Source: Celoporthe dispersa
Taxonomy: Eukaryota > Ascomycota > Sordariomycetes > Diaporthales > Cryphonectriaceae
NCBI GenBank assembly: GCA_016584495.1
Contig: WAID01000015.1
Coordinates: 1,798,501-1,862,500, forward strand
Direction: 5' to 3'
DNA: 64,000 bases
Shown here piece by piece: positions 1 through 10,656 of this stretch. Under the pieces are notes generated by a model. It searched no databases. It had not been told where the DNA came from and was given only the letters and a program-made list of their open reading frames with translations. How positions within the stretch are numbered: position 1 is the stretch's first letter; each line of letters starts with the position of its first letter. Position numbers and translations under genes: made by a program.

Positions 1-641
1 TAGCCTGCGGGGCGCGGCCGAAGACGTCAGGAAGCTCGACCTAAGTAGTTACTCCTAACCCTCAGGCTTCAGACCCACCTCTCAGATCTTCTTCCTTCAC
101 CGGCTCGTGTGGCTCACTTTCGTTCTGCTACTACGATATTTCAATATTTATTGTATCTTTGCCAGTGTGGTCGATTCAGCATTGTGTACTTCGATCCAAT
201 GCTTTCAGACCAAGCACCGAACTATGCAAAACTGTCCACAGTGCGTTCTGCAGCCTCGATGTGACGGAGCAAATTGACCCAGTACAGTAGTAGGCCCATG
301 ATACACACAATTGACACGCGAGCGCTGGACGCTGCCCTTCTTCGCCATTGACCAGCAGCCATCCGTGGAGCATCCATTGCACATTTTTGCTTCTCCTCCT
401 TTCAAAGTACCTATGCTGCACGCAACCAGTCGGTACAGACAGCGTGGTATTGCGATGGCGCCTCGGTATCCCCGCGTAGAAGCAAGCTTCTGTCGGCCTC
501 AGCCCTCAGGACCGCCGCATCCAAACTGACATCTCGGCAGCCTAGCGAGGGCAACTCACCCGGCTCGGCACCCTCATTTTACGCTGATATACCCGCAGTC
601 TCACCACCAATGTGGTCTCTCGCGCTCGCATCCTCAACCTC
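1..641. other. Gene-free stretch downstream of HIS3
   Basis: I see no convincing gene here. Only short overlapping reading frames without recognisable motifs or consistent splice signals are present. It probably holds the 3' region of HIS3 (minus strand) and spacer sequence. Confidence 0.5.
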
Positions 642-1440
642 CTAGCCCAGCGCACTCAGGGTTCCCTTCGTGCTCGGCACCTCTCCCTCCTTGCCCGGCA
701 CTTTGCTCGTGGCCATGCGTATCGCCACCGCCAGGGCTTTGAATGCCGACTCGGCGCGGTGGTGGTCGTTCTCGCCCCGAATGCAGTCGACGTGTAGGGT
801 CAGGCGCGCTCCCTGTGCGAAGCTCTGCAGGCAGTGCGGGATCATCTCGCAGCTCAGGTCGCCAATCTTCTCGCGCCTCAGGCCCAGGTCGATCACGCTG
901 TACGGCCTGTTGGACAGGTCGACTACCGCACGGCTGAGGGCCTCGTCCAGCGGGGCGTATGCGTAGCCGAAGCGGGCGAGCCCGGCCATGGAGGTCAGGG
1001 CCGTGGCGAAGGCGCTGCCGAGGGCTATGCAGACGTCCTCGGCCGTGTGGTGGTCGTCGACTATGCACCGGTGGGAGGGGCAACGGTCAGCATTCGTACG
1101 TGGCTGTGTGGAGTAATGGGTCGCCAATCAGCCTGTGCAGCGTCTGCAGAGGCATTGGCGACTTACTATGCAGGTCGCCCTTGCATGCTATCGCCAGACT
1201 CCAGCCGGCGTGCTTCGCGAGGGCGTGCAGCATGTGGTCCAGAAACCCAATCCCCGTGTGCACACTTATCGTCTGCGACTTGCTTGACTGTGATGCGTGT
1301 CCGTCGGCGCCGGCAGCAAGCAGCCTCTCGTCCGTCTCGGGCGGGAATGCGCCGCCGTCGAGGTTCAGCGCAAGCTGGATGCTCGTCTCGTTGGTGTCAC
1401 GGGCGAGCGCCGTCCACCGCGGGGCTGTTGATGAGCTCAT
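642..1440 (-). CDS. HIS3: Imidazoleglycerol-phosphate dehydratase
   Basis: This enzyme dehydrates imidazole-glycerol-phosphate to imidazole-acetol-phosphate in histidine biosynthesis. There are two exons, 1440-1167 and 1060-642, giving 230 residues, the usual fungal length. The intron (1061-1166, 106 nt) has a GTAAGT donor, a TGCTGAC branch sequence and a CATAG acceptor. Splicing joins the two metal-binding regions: exon 1 ends with the conserved [16 protein letters not shown] block, and the junction creates [14 protein letters not shown]. The C terminus ends in the family's VPSTKG segment. The start codon is followed by a normal-length leader before the first conserved block. No frame problem was seen. 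Downstream (minus-strand sense) lies the window edge; upstream is the tail of a membrane-protein gene on the same strand. Confidence 0.95.
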
Positions 1441-1912
1441 ATTGTGACTTGGCGATGTTATGGACGGACACAGGGCGGTGTATACAGCGGAGCTGGTAGA
1501 GCTGCGGTCATGAATTCCACAGCAAAAGATGGTGGTAGCTTGTCAGGCCGACTAGCGAAGAATATTTTGGGGTGACGTCTTTCGTTGCGCCGGAATCGCA
1601 GTGCTGAACTTCTCAATAGGGCCTTTCTGATAGGCGCATGGCGCGGTTTAGTGGTGGCTACTGTGGGGGATTGACAGGGGTCTAGTGCCTGCATCCCTAC
1701 CCCACGAGTTCAGCACATGCCAATCGAGGCCCTGTAGACAACAAGCCACCCTGATCTTTTTCCCTCTTTCCATCCACCTTGATAGGAGACACGAAGACAT
1801 CACGGGATGGCAAAGACAACAAACACGGTCTACCTTGCGAAGCACAGTGTCTGATACTAAGTCTTTATACATTATCTATACATCGTTTCCTACGAGATAC
1901 AGCACCAGGATG
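1441..1912. other. Spacer between HIS3 and the membrane-protein gene
   Basis: This 472-nt spacer holds the HIS3 5' region and the 3' end of the next minus-strand gene. I found no exact TGACTCA site of the cross-pathway-control type and no other gene. Confidence 0.5.
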
Positions 1913-3679
1913 CTATCTCTGAGGCGGCCCGGGAAACCACGTCTGGATCTGCTGACTCTCCACCGGACTGCCGCTCTCCCTCTTCCCCCTCCTCATCGTT
2001 CCTGGGCTTACTTTGCGGCCAAACTTTGTGGTCGACGGAGGAGGACCTGGCGGTGGCGGCGGAGGGAACCACGGCTCTTGGATCTCCCTCGCGCTCGGCC
2101 AGCCGTGCTGCTGCTGGTGCTTCAGCAAGGGTGATGACGAGTTCGCAGTCCTCATGCCGGGGTAGCCGCTGCCCTGGCTGCTCATGGTGGTGGTCTTGGG
2201 TTTCACACAGCGACTAGAGTCTTGAGAGGGAGATGAGCTGTGTTCGGCCGGAGAGTAGTACCGGGTGCTGTGCTGCGTCGACGACGGCGAAATATCAAAG
2301 GTATTCTCCTTGGGCGAAGGATGGGCCGCTGGAGGCGGTGCCAGCTTGGCTTCGCTGGTGTCAATTGTCATGACGCCCTTCTTCGACGCATTTCTCTTCA
2401 GTCCGCGATGAAAATTGTTCCATTGGTCGGAGATCGGAAAGCCCTGGTCCGCGGTATTGTTCACCTGGGCTGACGCCACGTCCTGGGCCTTCCATCCCTC
2501 TATGGCGGTCTCGTACGGATGTCGTTCAAGTCTTGGTTTCGTCTCGATAAAGTGTCGTCCCTCAGCGGCAGGTCTGTCCACGGCTGTGCCGGATATCTGC
2601 GCATCGAGTGAGCCATACGGCTGCTGCTGCTGCTGCTCCTGCACAGGCGGCAGATCGGTGAAAAATTTCGGCGACAGAGGCGATGCCAGGATGTTGCGGC
2701 ACTTGAAGGAGAATGAGGACCGTCGTTTATCTCGCGCCCAGCGAGGAGTCCGTCTACTGCTTATGATGTTCCTGCGCTTTCGGCATCGGAACACGATGAC
2801 CACGGCGATCAGGACCAAAACTGCAGCACCACCGGCTGCTATTCCTCCGATAACTGCTGTGCTTAGTGAGAACCCGCTGCTGGACTTGTTCTGCGTCGCT
2901 GGATCAACGATCTGGATGACGCTGCTGGAGAAAAACGGAGGCGCTTAGGCCTAAGAGGTCTGTTGAGTTGGGCTTCTGGGTACAACCCGCTTTCAGGGCC
3001 ACGAGGGCTAGACGAGGTGTCAGTATACAGGGGCTGTCTCTGTTATCAAAGGCAGGGGGTTCTCATTCTCAACGCACCATTCGCGATGTAATTGGTATCA
3101 CCGCTGTCGCTAACACAGTCCATACACGCCTGAAAGTACTCCCCGTCATCGCCCCACCATCCGCATCGCAGTAGCCGAACTCGTCGGATTCAGCATCGGT
3201 AGTGTTCAGATGATCATACTCCAGCGCCGTCTTCAAGGCGCCGCACGAAGTGGAGGTCTCGCAAGGATTCGACCCAGAGCTAGTCTCGTTGGGATATGCA
3301 AAGACACAAGAGTCGAGGCTGTATCGCAGGTTGTCTTGAGAAAACAATGTTAGGCCGAGGATGCCAAGTCGCAACAGGTGGTTGCCGTAGCTGTCCACTC
3401 ACACAGGAACCAGGCTTGGTCGCTCTCATCCCCCTGGGAATAGGTGCTGTTCTGCAGGCAGCTCATGCATTCCTTCCATGTCGATCCGGTAGTGGTACTT
3501 GTGAAGTCTGCGTCCTCGCATACGATGTCTGCTGACACAGTGTCCGAGGAGCCTAGACATTTTGAAAAGCAAGGAGAATCAGGAGTTACTTGGATGGCCA
3601 CGAGATGGCGTGCAAGTGAGAGTAAGAGGAGGTAAGACAAGGAACGGATGGCCATATCAAATGGTCCTGGGTGGCTCAA
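1913..3679 (-). CDS. One-pass membrane protein with Cys-rich ectodomain (paralogue A)
   Basis: The function is unknown. It resembles fungal proteins often labelled 'LPXTG-domain-containing', although no sortase role is implied. Exons are 3679-3403, 3334-3078 and 3007-1913, with introns of 68 and 70 nt. The start could be 3679, or 3655, which directly precedes a signal peptide with an LLLL core. The order is signal peptide, Cys-rich ectodomain (WFLYNLRYSL, SCGALKTAL, YCDADGG, ACMDC, AGCTQKP), one TM helix (GGIAAGGAAVLVLIAVVIV), a basic stop-transfer RCRKRR, then a long cytosolic tail rich in Q, S and P. It aligns along its length with the gene at 18.6-20.1 kb. Two single-base shifts are needed: one G short in the G4 run at 3141-3144 and one extra T in the run at 2931-2935. 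Both are probably sequence errors. A sensor or wall-associated role is inference. Confidence 0.75.
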
Positions 3680-6600
3680 AAACGAATGGAGCGGAAGGCT
3701 CGTTGAACGAGCAGTAATGGACTAAGCGAAAAAGAAGGGATTATTTCCAGAAGCGAATTCTCAACCGAAGTCCTCAACCAGGAGGCTCTCCAGGTGGTCT
3801 CGATTAAAAAAAGTAGAGGGCGGAAAGTAAAGCCCAAAAGGGGATGAAAGATGACACAAATTTGATTACTCTTCTCAACAGCGCTCGAGAAACAAGACAA
3901 AACAACCGGAAAACAAAAACGGACAAAATCCCAGGAAGGGACGGGGGGGCAAAGGAGCAATATGAGGTCGCACAGTTACCCGATCACAGTCGCCGGCCCA
4001 CGCTTCTCGAGTGGTGCCGCTCATGTCGGCAGACATCACTATCACACATCACACGAGATCTCCAGCCGCGCACCGATGCGAAGATCTCGTGTGCAGGCCA
4101 GTCAGTCGTGGGCTCACACCTCGTCCCCGATGGCCAGCTAGTGAGCCCCCCCGAAGAAACCCAGACCGACAATTCGGGTCTCATTCCGGATCGGACGAGT
4201 CGGCGCCTTCGGTCAGGTAGTACCATCGTAGCATCGAGTGGTCCTGCAGGCACCTTGCAGGAGGGGGGGCCCAGGTGCGCGTGGTTGATAGGCGTCGTGA
4301 TTGGACTGTCCTTTTTCGCGCCGGCGCTTAGGCAATGCTGCCCTATCTGCATATGCCGTCCGAGGCCAATGACAAGAGCGCATCCGGAAAGACGACAGCG
4401 GGCCATGAGTTCGTCTTTTTCTTTTAGGAAAAGCTGAGCACCAGACTGGTCGACATTTCACAGCAGTACAGTGGCTCGTCTAGAAAGGAAAAGGTCGAAT
4501 GTGATGTCACACTGGGCCCTGGTACACACGCGACAGGCATGTGGGCGCAGCGTGCTGTGGTACCGCCCGTAGCGATGAGACAGTGCTGGGGGCACCACAC
4601 ATGTGCCTCCCTCCCTCACACAACTCCCACACATGGTGCCTCCCCCTTCCCCCCGATACATCTTCGATCGAAGGGAAATAGTGTCAACCAGAAAGACATT
4701 ATCGGTGGTCCCAACATCAGTAGTCAGCCAGCTCGCAGACCGGGCGCTTATGCAATACTGAGGACACCCAGTCTCCACCCACTTCGCCAAACCCGGCCAA
4801 GCCATATCTTGTACATAGGATCTACACTGTATTCTCCGAGACCCGAGCGCAACGGCGGCAAGCGATGCGCCTCCTACAGACTTCACTCCCTGACAACCTT
4901 TACAGAAACTCTTGCTGTGGAAGCTGGTGCCGAGGGCTCCTGTGCAGTGCGCAGGGAGAACGTTGAACCGAGAATAGAAGTCTCATGAAGCTGTTCGCAA
5001 GGCGATTCTGATGTCACCTTGGTGATGGTCCGCAGCGCCCGTGCCAAGCCAGGGCGGTCCTGAAGAAGTGAGGTTCGTCCACGCGCCGGCTCTATGGATA
5101 CGAGAGAGCTAGCGGCCACAGCAGTCTTAAAATTAGTCGGTGTGGTCAGTTCTCGCAGATCAAGTCGGTAAATTGCTGGGGGTGATCGTTCAGGTCAGCC
5201 AGCGCGTGTCGCCATTCTCAAGTGCCTCAGCCTCCAATAGTCAACGGCTCTAGTCAGACCTAGATTCACAAGGGCCGAATCCTTTTTTCTTTATTTTTTC
5301 TTCTTCTTTTCTTTTCTTTTTATTAGGCGCCGCCTGTTAGCCCTGCTAAGTGATTCATCGACTGTACAGCCGCCGTGCCACTCTACACCTTTTCGACGAA
5401 TTCATGGTTCTAGAATCCAATTTTAGATTCTCAGTTTGAATAGATAATGTGATTAGACAAACATAGGTGGTGCTTCATAGTAATCATTGGCATTCATTGC
5501 GTTATAAACTAATTATCTCCGAAGTATAGAAGGCCAAGCACGTGAATTTGTGGAAAGTTCTTCCCTCAGCTATCGCGAGGACGTTCACGCCTGTGTCATG
5601 TGCGAGCAAAGATTGACACTATGAAGATGGCACTCTTTTATCCTCAGATTATCATCCACTAATTCTCTATCAGAAGCTGCTGAGCCTCCAGCTTCTTATA
5701 TATATATATATATATAGCTTCATGATCTTCGAGACTAACTTGGTCTTCGCTAGGGGAATCTTCCTAGTATTGGGGATCAGATGGAATGGTGTTTTTAGGA
5801 GTCCTGATCGTTACAGAATTTGACAGTGGTATACATATCAAGGGTATCTTCCTTGTTAAGTAGCAAGTGTAGAAGCACCTGTGAGAGTAGCTTTGATGTG
5901 TTTACATTACTCTAGATGTCAGCCGTCTATCTATAGAACCGGTTAGCCTTGAATAAACCAGCCAACTTGAGTACTGATTCCTGATCGATTGCTAGTACCG
6001 CCTTTATAGCTAGTCGTAGCACTTTACGCACGTGGCAATAACACTTCCAGGCTTCACCTGTGATCGCTGCCACAGCAATTACTCGCAGGAAGAGATATTC
6101 TCTATGACTAAGTACAGCAGCCTAGCCACGTAGGTTGTCATAAGCTTGAAGAGGTTACCCGACAACGGCTAATATCCCACAGGAGATTATTCCAAGCAGG
6201 CTGTCAAGTCAACCCGTGGATTCTCACTAGTAATTATGATTTTAAGTTTTTATTCTTCAAAACGGTTTTCTGAAATTGATGATCAGATATTCGTATCGAT
6301 TAATAGGCAAAGCACTTTTATTTTCCAAAAAGGTTGACAGCTGTCTTCGATTATCTAGGTTGAGAGCTTGTAGTTCTAAGTAATAATGAATTACTCTTCT
6401 GGATCCCCAATGGCGTGGTATCCTCGTCCCAAGCATTAAACATCAGACTATAGGGTTTCGTCTGATGATATCTTTCCGAGGCAAAACATCCGACTCCTGG
6501 CCCGCTTAACCGAGCGTACCACGGAACAGCCTTGTCCGGACATTCTCCATATCTTGATATCCTGGTGCAGCCGGCCGATCGAACAAGACGGATCCCGATA

Positions 6601-6757
6601 TTCCAAACAACGCCGTCGTCACCCATTGTCAGAACGCCTTGAACATTCCGTAAATCATACCCGCCCCTCCCCCCACCTTTTCATGTCTTCACACGGTCAT
6701 GCTTCCTTATGCCCATCCAAACTGGTAATTGAGGAGATTCGAGTTTGCAAGGCCACG
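3680..6757. other. 3.1-kb intergenic stretch, partly AT-rich
   Basis: No gene is recognised. The left part (to about 5.2 kb) has ordinary GC content with only short incoherent frames. About 5.28-6.36 kb is visibly AT-rich, with few long frames and a (TA)n run near 5.7 kb. This could be a decayed repeat, but I see no transposon coding remnant or terminal repeats. Confidence 0.45.
5697..5716. repeat. (TA)n microsatellite
   Basis: About ten TA units lie inside the AT-rich intergenic segment. Confidence 0.85.
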
Positions 6758-7804
6758 TCACCGGCGGTTTGCTAGGACGGTCGTCCCGACCTCGGTGAAG
6801 TTAGACACGAACATGCACCGGTTCGATCCTCCCACGTCCGTCGGACAGTTTGCGTGGAACAACATGGTCGTGCCGTCCTGGCGCACAGTGCTGGTTCCAC
6901 CGCCTGGCGAGGTCAAGTTAAACATGCTAGTTTGGAGGAACGCCTGCGAGGCCCGAGTGTATGGGCCCGTGACGGCATCGGCCGTTGCGTACAGGACGTT
7001 ATACTGCGTCGAGGTAAAGCAGTGGCTGCTGTAGAAGAGGACGTATTTGCCGCTGCTGGACAGGACAATGTTGGGCGCCTCCACCAGGGGGCCGTCGCTC
7101 GCAACACGATCCAGGATCTGCACTGGGTCGCCAACCTTGGTCGTCCCGTCGCCTTCGACCTGCTGGAGCATGATCGGCGTGCTCTTGATGGGCGCCACGG
7201 TATTATCGCAGGAGCCCCCGTTTCCCTCGGAGTTGCCGTCGATCTTCCACGCCACGTACCGGGTCCCGTCCGAGTCCACGAAGCCGGACGAGTCGATGGA
7301 GCCGCCCTGGTCTTCATCGCAGTGCCAGTACTCGTCATCGACCGAGTAGGGCCCCTCGATATTATCTGATGTCGCAACTCCGAGACAATGTATCGCCGTG
7401 TCGTTAGCCAGCGCCGCCGTGTAGTACATCACGTATGTCCCGTCGTCCACCATCCTGACGTCTGGCGCCCAGATGTCCACGCCGTCGGTCCAGGACCCAG
7501 GCGACGGGAGCAGGTCCTCGTCCACGTATGTCCAGGGGCCAGATGGATCTGGTGCTGTGGCGTACTGCACCCGCTTATCTCCACTGGCGGTTGCAAACGC
7601 ATACCACTTGTCGGGTCCCTCGAGGATGGATGGGTCTGGGAAGTCTCGGTCCAGCGCTGGCGTCTTTGGCTGGTTGACATCTTCGTGCCAGACAAAGGCC
7701 CCGCGGATGTCACCTGCGCTCACGCTTGGCGCAGCCTGTCCGCTCCTGAGCAGGAACAAGTTGACCAGACTGGTGCTGATGAGGGTCTGAGAAAGGGATC
7801 TCAT
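6758..7804 (-). CDS. Secreted glycoside hydrolase family 43 protein
   Basis: This is a single-exon gene of 348 residues with an N-terminal signal peptide (hydrophobic to about residue 24, ending GQAA). The family is a five-bladed beta-propeller acting on arabinan or xylan side chains. The expected catalytic positions are visible: DFPDPS (D57, base) near the start, WAPDVR around 112-117, IDSSGFVD (D171, pKa modulator) and VEAPN (E242, acid). There is no carbohydrate-binding module. Exact specificity (arabinofuranosidase, arabinanase or xylosidase) cannot be read from the sequence. The gene stands alone in about 2.9-3.1 kb of spacer on each side. A pair of inverted CreA/CRE1-like sites lies about 660 bp upstream. 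Confidence 0.9.
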   Translation of the reverse strand: MRSLSQTLISTSLVNLFLLRSGQAAPSVSAGDIRGAFVWHEDVNQPKTPALDRDFPDPSILEGPDKWYAFATASGDKRVQYATAPDPSGPWTYVDEDLLPSPGSWTDGVDIWAPDVRMVDDGTYVMYYTAALANDTAIHCLGVATSDNIEGPYSVDDEYWHCDEDQGGSIDSSGFVDSDGTRYVAWKIDGNSEGNGGSCDNTVAPIKSTPIMLQQVEGDGTTKVGDPVQILDRVASDGPLVEAPNIVLSSSGKYVLFYSSHCFTSTQYNVLYATADAVTGPYTRASQAFLQTSMFNLTSPGGGTSTVRQDGTTMLFHANCPTDVGGSNRCMFVSNFTEVGTTVLANRR

Positions 7805-8462
7805 GGTTGCTAATTATGTCGTTGAAGTTGATGAGGAATAGCAGGGGCTGTCATATAGTAGTAGTGAGAGACAATATTGTCATATTTTAGGTTTGGTTTT
7901 TTTCTTTCTTTTTCGCCTTTGGAGAGAGAAAGGGTGTCAGGGTGTCAAAAGTAAGGGAAAATAAAAATTATCAAGTTTGTCAAGATGAGGGAGGGTGCTG
8001 TGGGTTTGAACCAATAGGTAGTGTTGAGACTAGGCTTTGACCAAGAAGATAATTATCGACGCCTCTGGATTTCTCCTTCCAAAATAGGGACTGATCTTGT
8101 TCTTCTATCCGTCTCGACCAACAAACAATAACGGCTGGTGCAGACCTTGAGGGGCGCTTACCCTCCCATATTATATCCAACACAGGACAGAATGGAAATA
8201 GTGTCCAAGGAGCACGACTCCTTGAGTAGCCGCCAGGACGACAGCAACCACCTTCCCTGCCTTTTAGATAGCGCTGCTTTAAAACCCAAATAAGACAGAT
8301 ACCTATCTCAAGGAGGTCCAGGAACCAGTGCACGGCCCATATCCAGTCCACTTCGTGACCTTGGTGAGCTGTCTACCAGACATGACCTACAGTATTACGC
8401 GGCATGTGTTTCTCGAACTTCAGTCCTGTTGTTCATCCCGTCCCAGGTCTGGCGGCTGCAGG

Positions 8463-8475
8463 CCCCACGGTGGGG
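8463..8475. promoter_or_regulatory. Paired inverted CreA/CRE1-like sites
   Basis: CCCCAC-G-GTGGGG is a perfect inverted repeat. Both arms fit the fungal carbon-catabolite repressor consensus SYGGRG. It lies about 660 bp upstream of the GH43 start, where repressor sites are plausible. The sites are seen directly; use by CreA is inferred. Confidence 0.3.
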
Positions 8476-9809
8476 GTTTCACACCACCCATGGACCAAGG
8501 GAAAGGCGCCAGGATCCCCAGTTCGAGAATTCTAGTGTATCGGAATTTTACTCGGAGTGAAGTTCCTGGCCCCAGGGCTCGACCGGATTGGACCTTGGAC
8601 GCATATCACATGCTGGCACCTCATCTCCGCCGGCCCGTCCAATCCCCCTGCCAACTGTGGATGTCGGCGGATCGGTCCCTGTGGCGGTGCTCTCCCATAG
8701 TAATGAAGTCCTCATGCCTTGGAATTCATGTTTCCTTTTTAGCATTATCAGGAGTAGCATTGAGGACTATTGTTGTTTACTTGTGGAATGAAATCAATGG
8801 AGCAGGTCTTGCAATCTTCAGTCTGCCTCCTCCGTCCTGCGTCCTATCGACTATTAATGTTACACCGTGAAGGCCAACAACCTAAGCAAACCCTGGGTAA
8901 TGGGGTCCGAGAGTATCAGGGCGAGACCCCTTCGACATACATGTATGCAAATTAACGGGTGACAGAATGCTGTTCTGGAAGCAGAGGGGTTATTTTCAAG
9001 ACACCTTCTAAGACAGTCAGCACTAGGCACGAAAGTCATGCCCGGCCCTTAAAGAGCTGGGAGAACCGGGCGCTCGATCTCCAGCCGTTAGGGCTGTCAA
9101 TCGGGGGCCGGAGATTTCATAATAGCCATCAATAAATTTCCTAGCCTTTGATTGGGCTCTTCTTCCACCCCCTCTTCTTCTCCCCTGGTATCCCTATAAC
9201 AGCCGGCTTGTTGGCCCAAGAACTTCAACACCGATGAGGACCATCGTGACACAAGAACTTCCATGAGCAGGTTTCTCACTTTGTCCTTCTTCCTTGATAC
9301 AAAACAACGGACGGTATAGGTCCGTCTATTATTATATACTATGGTATAGCTATAATGCGCTCTGTGGCACGCGGTGTCTGACGGTCGGGTCAGTAGGCTT
9401 CACTAAACCACGGTAGATAATGGGTGGACAAATATATTATTTGCGCTGGCATTTCGTATTTGCCGTGAGGAATACCAAGATTACCTTTTCCCTTGGGACT
9501 TTGACTCTGCCTGCAATTTTCGAGCAGCAGAACCTTTTTAGATTGAACTTGGTATTATTGGCGACTGGGGGCTTTTTGCGAGGAAGTCATAGGTAGACCT
9601 CGTGCCCTTGGAAGGCACAGTGTCCCTGTAAGCCTCTGAACCAAGGCCGCAGCAGTCACGGCGAGAAGGAGCTATAGTTCGAGACTTTAGGCCTTGCCTG
9701 TGGCGATAAGTCTCATCCTGCCCCACTCGCAGAGCAGCTACGTCTCGTGGAACACAGCTTTCGTACGAAGACCCATCTTGCTGCGCTCCCCCTCTCCTCC
9801 TGCATTTGG

Positions 9810-9837
9810 CACACACACACACACACACACACACACA
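9810..9837. repeat. (CA)n microsatellite
   Basis: About 14 uninterrupted CA units lie in intergenic DNA. Confidence 0.9.
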
Positions 9838-9930
9838 TGGACCCCACTGATCCATATTATGGGGATATCCTTGCCAAATTCTTGGCTCCCGCCATCTTGA
9901 AGTGATATGCGCCGGCGTACAACAGAGATG

Positions 9931-9965
9931 TACGAGGTCATACGAGGTCAAACGGGGTCAGGTCA
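9931..9965. repeat. Decamer tandem with GGTCA cores
   Basis: Two perfect copies of TACGAGGTCA are followed by one diverged copy (AACGGGGTCA) and a GGTCA fragment. GGTCA recurs with 10-bp spacing, then 5 bp. Confidence 0.7.
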
Positions 9966-10656
9966 GGCCAGGGCCACGTATCCCAAGGCCCTGTGTCACC
10001 ATGATGATGGGCCGGTGTGACTCGTCTCTGCTAATATTGCAGCATATGTCCAGGTGCTTACGCCCAAAGCTAATAGAACCTGATTGATATATCGATCCTT
10101 CATCTAACTGCGGAGCAAGTGTTGCAGCTGTTCTAATATTAACAGTGACCCTCGTTGAACATTAGTTCCTCTTCATGCGATGTCATATAGTAACTATACA
10201 AGTTAAGAGGCCAGTGTGTTGGCTAGAGTATTGTAAGGACATCAGAGCCCTTTGATGTTTTGACTTGAGACCGACGTATCCTTTCTGCTCAAATTATTAT
10301 GCTCGGCGTGTAATAACTGATCACATTTGAAGTGTAGAACGTACCTTCAGCGTATTGCCTTTCTGTTTTCTGTGGAAATAGTCGAAAAGAAGCAGAAACA
10401 TGGTATCCTTGGAGGCTGCTTGCAGCTTGATATGTGTAGCTTCAAATGAGAAACCTACAGCCGCTTTTGAAGTCCCCTGGCCCCATCCATTCTCGCGTCA
10501 CAGACCCCAAAGACGTGATCAGGTCTTAGACAAGAACCAGGTTCACGGGCTCTCTCTGCAAAGTCTCCCATATAGCCTTGTCGACACGGCCAAGGCCTCT
10601 CCTGCGAGCTACACATCCCTCCCACACCACCCACATGACATAGTATACCTCAGTAC

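Larger units (their letters stand above)
7805..10656. other. 2.9-kb intergenic stretch upstream of the GH43 gene
   Basis: It contains the GH43 promoter side (pyrimidine-rich tract near 7.9 kb, inverted CCCCAC/GTGGGG pair at 8463-8475), a (CA)n tract near 9.8 kb and a small decamer tandem near 9.94 kb. Frames up to 180 codons occur but show no family motif or supporting splice structure. I call no gene. Confidence 0.5.

Noticed and set aside
4458..5119. Overlapping minus-strand frames with scattered Cys, considered as a small secreted protein
   Set aside because: No signal peptide, no recognisable Cys pattern and no splice arrangement joining the frames.
9931..9965. Decamer tandem considered as a CRISPR array
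   Set aside because: Repeats are 10 bp with no spacers, and the genome is eukaryotic.
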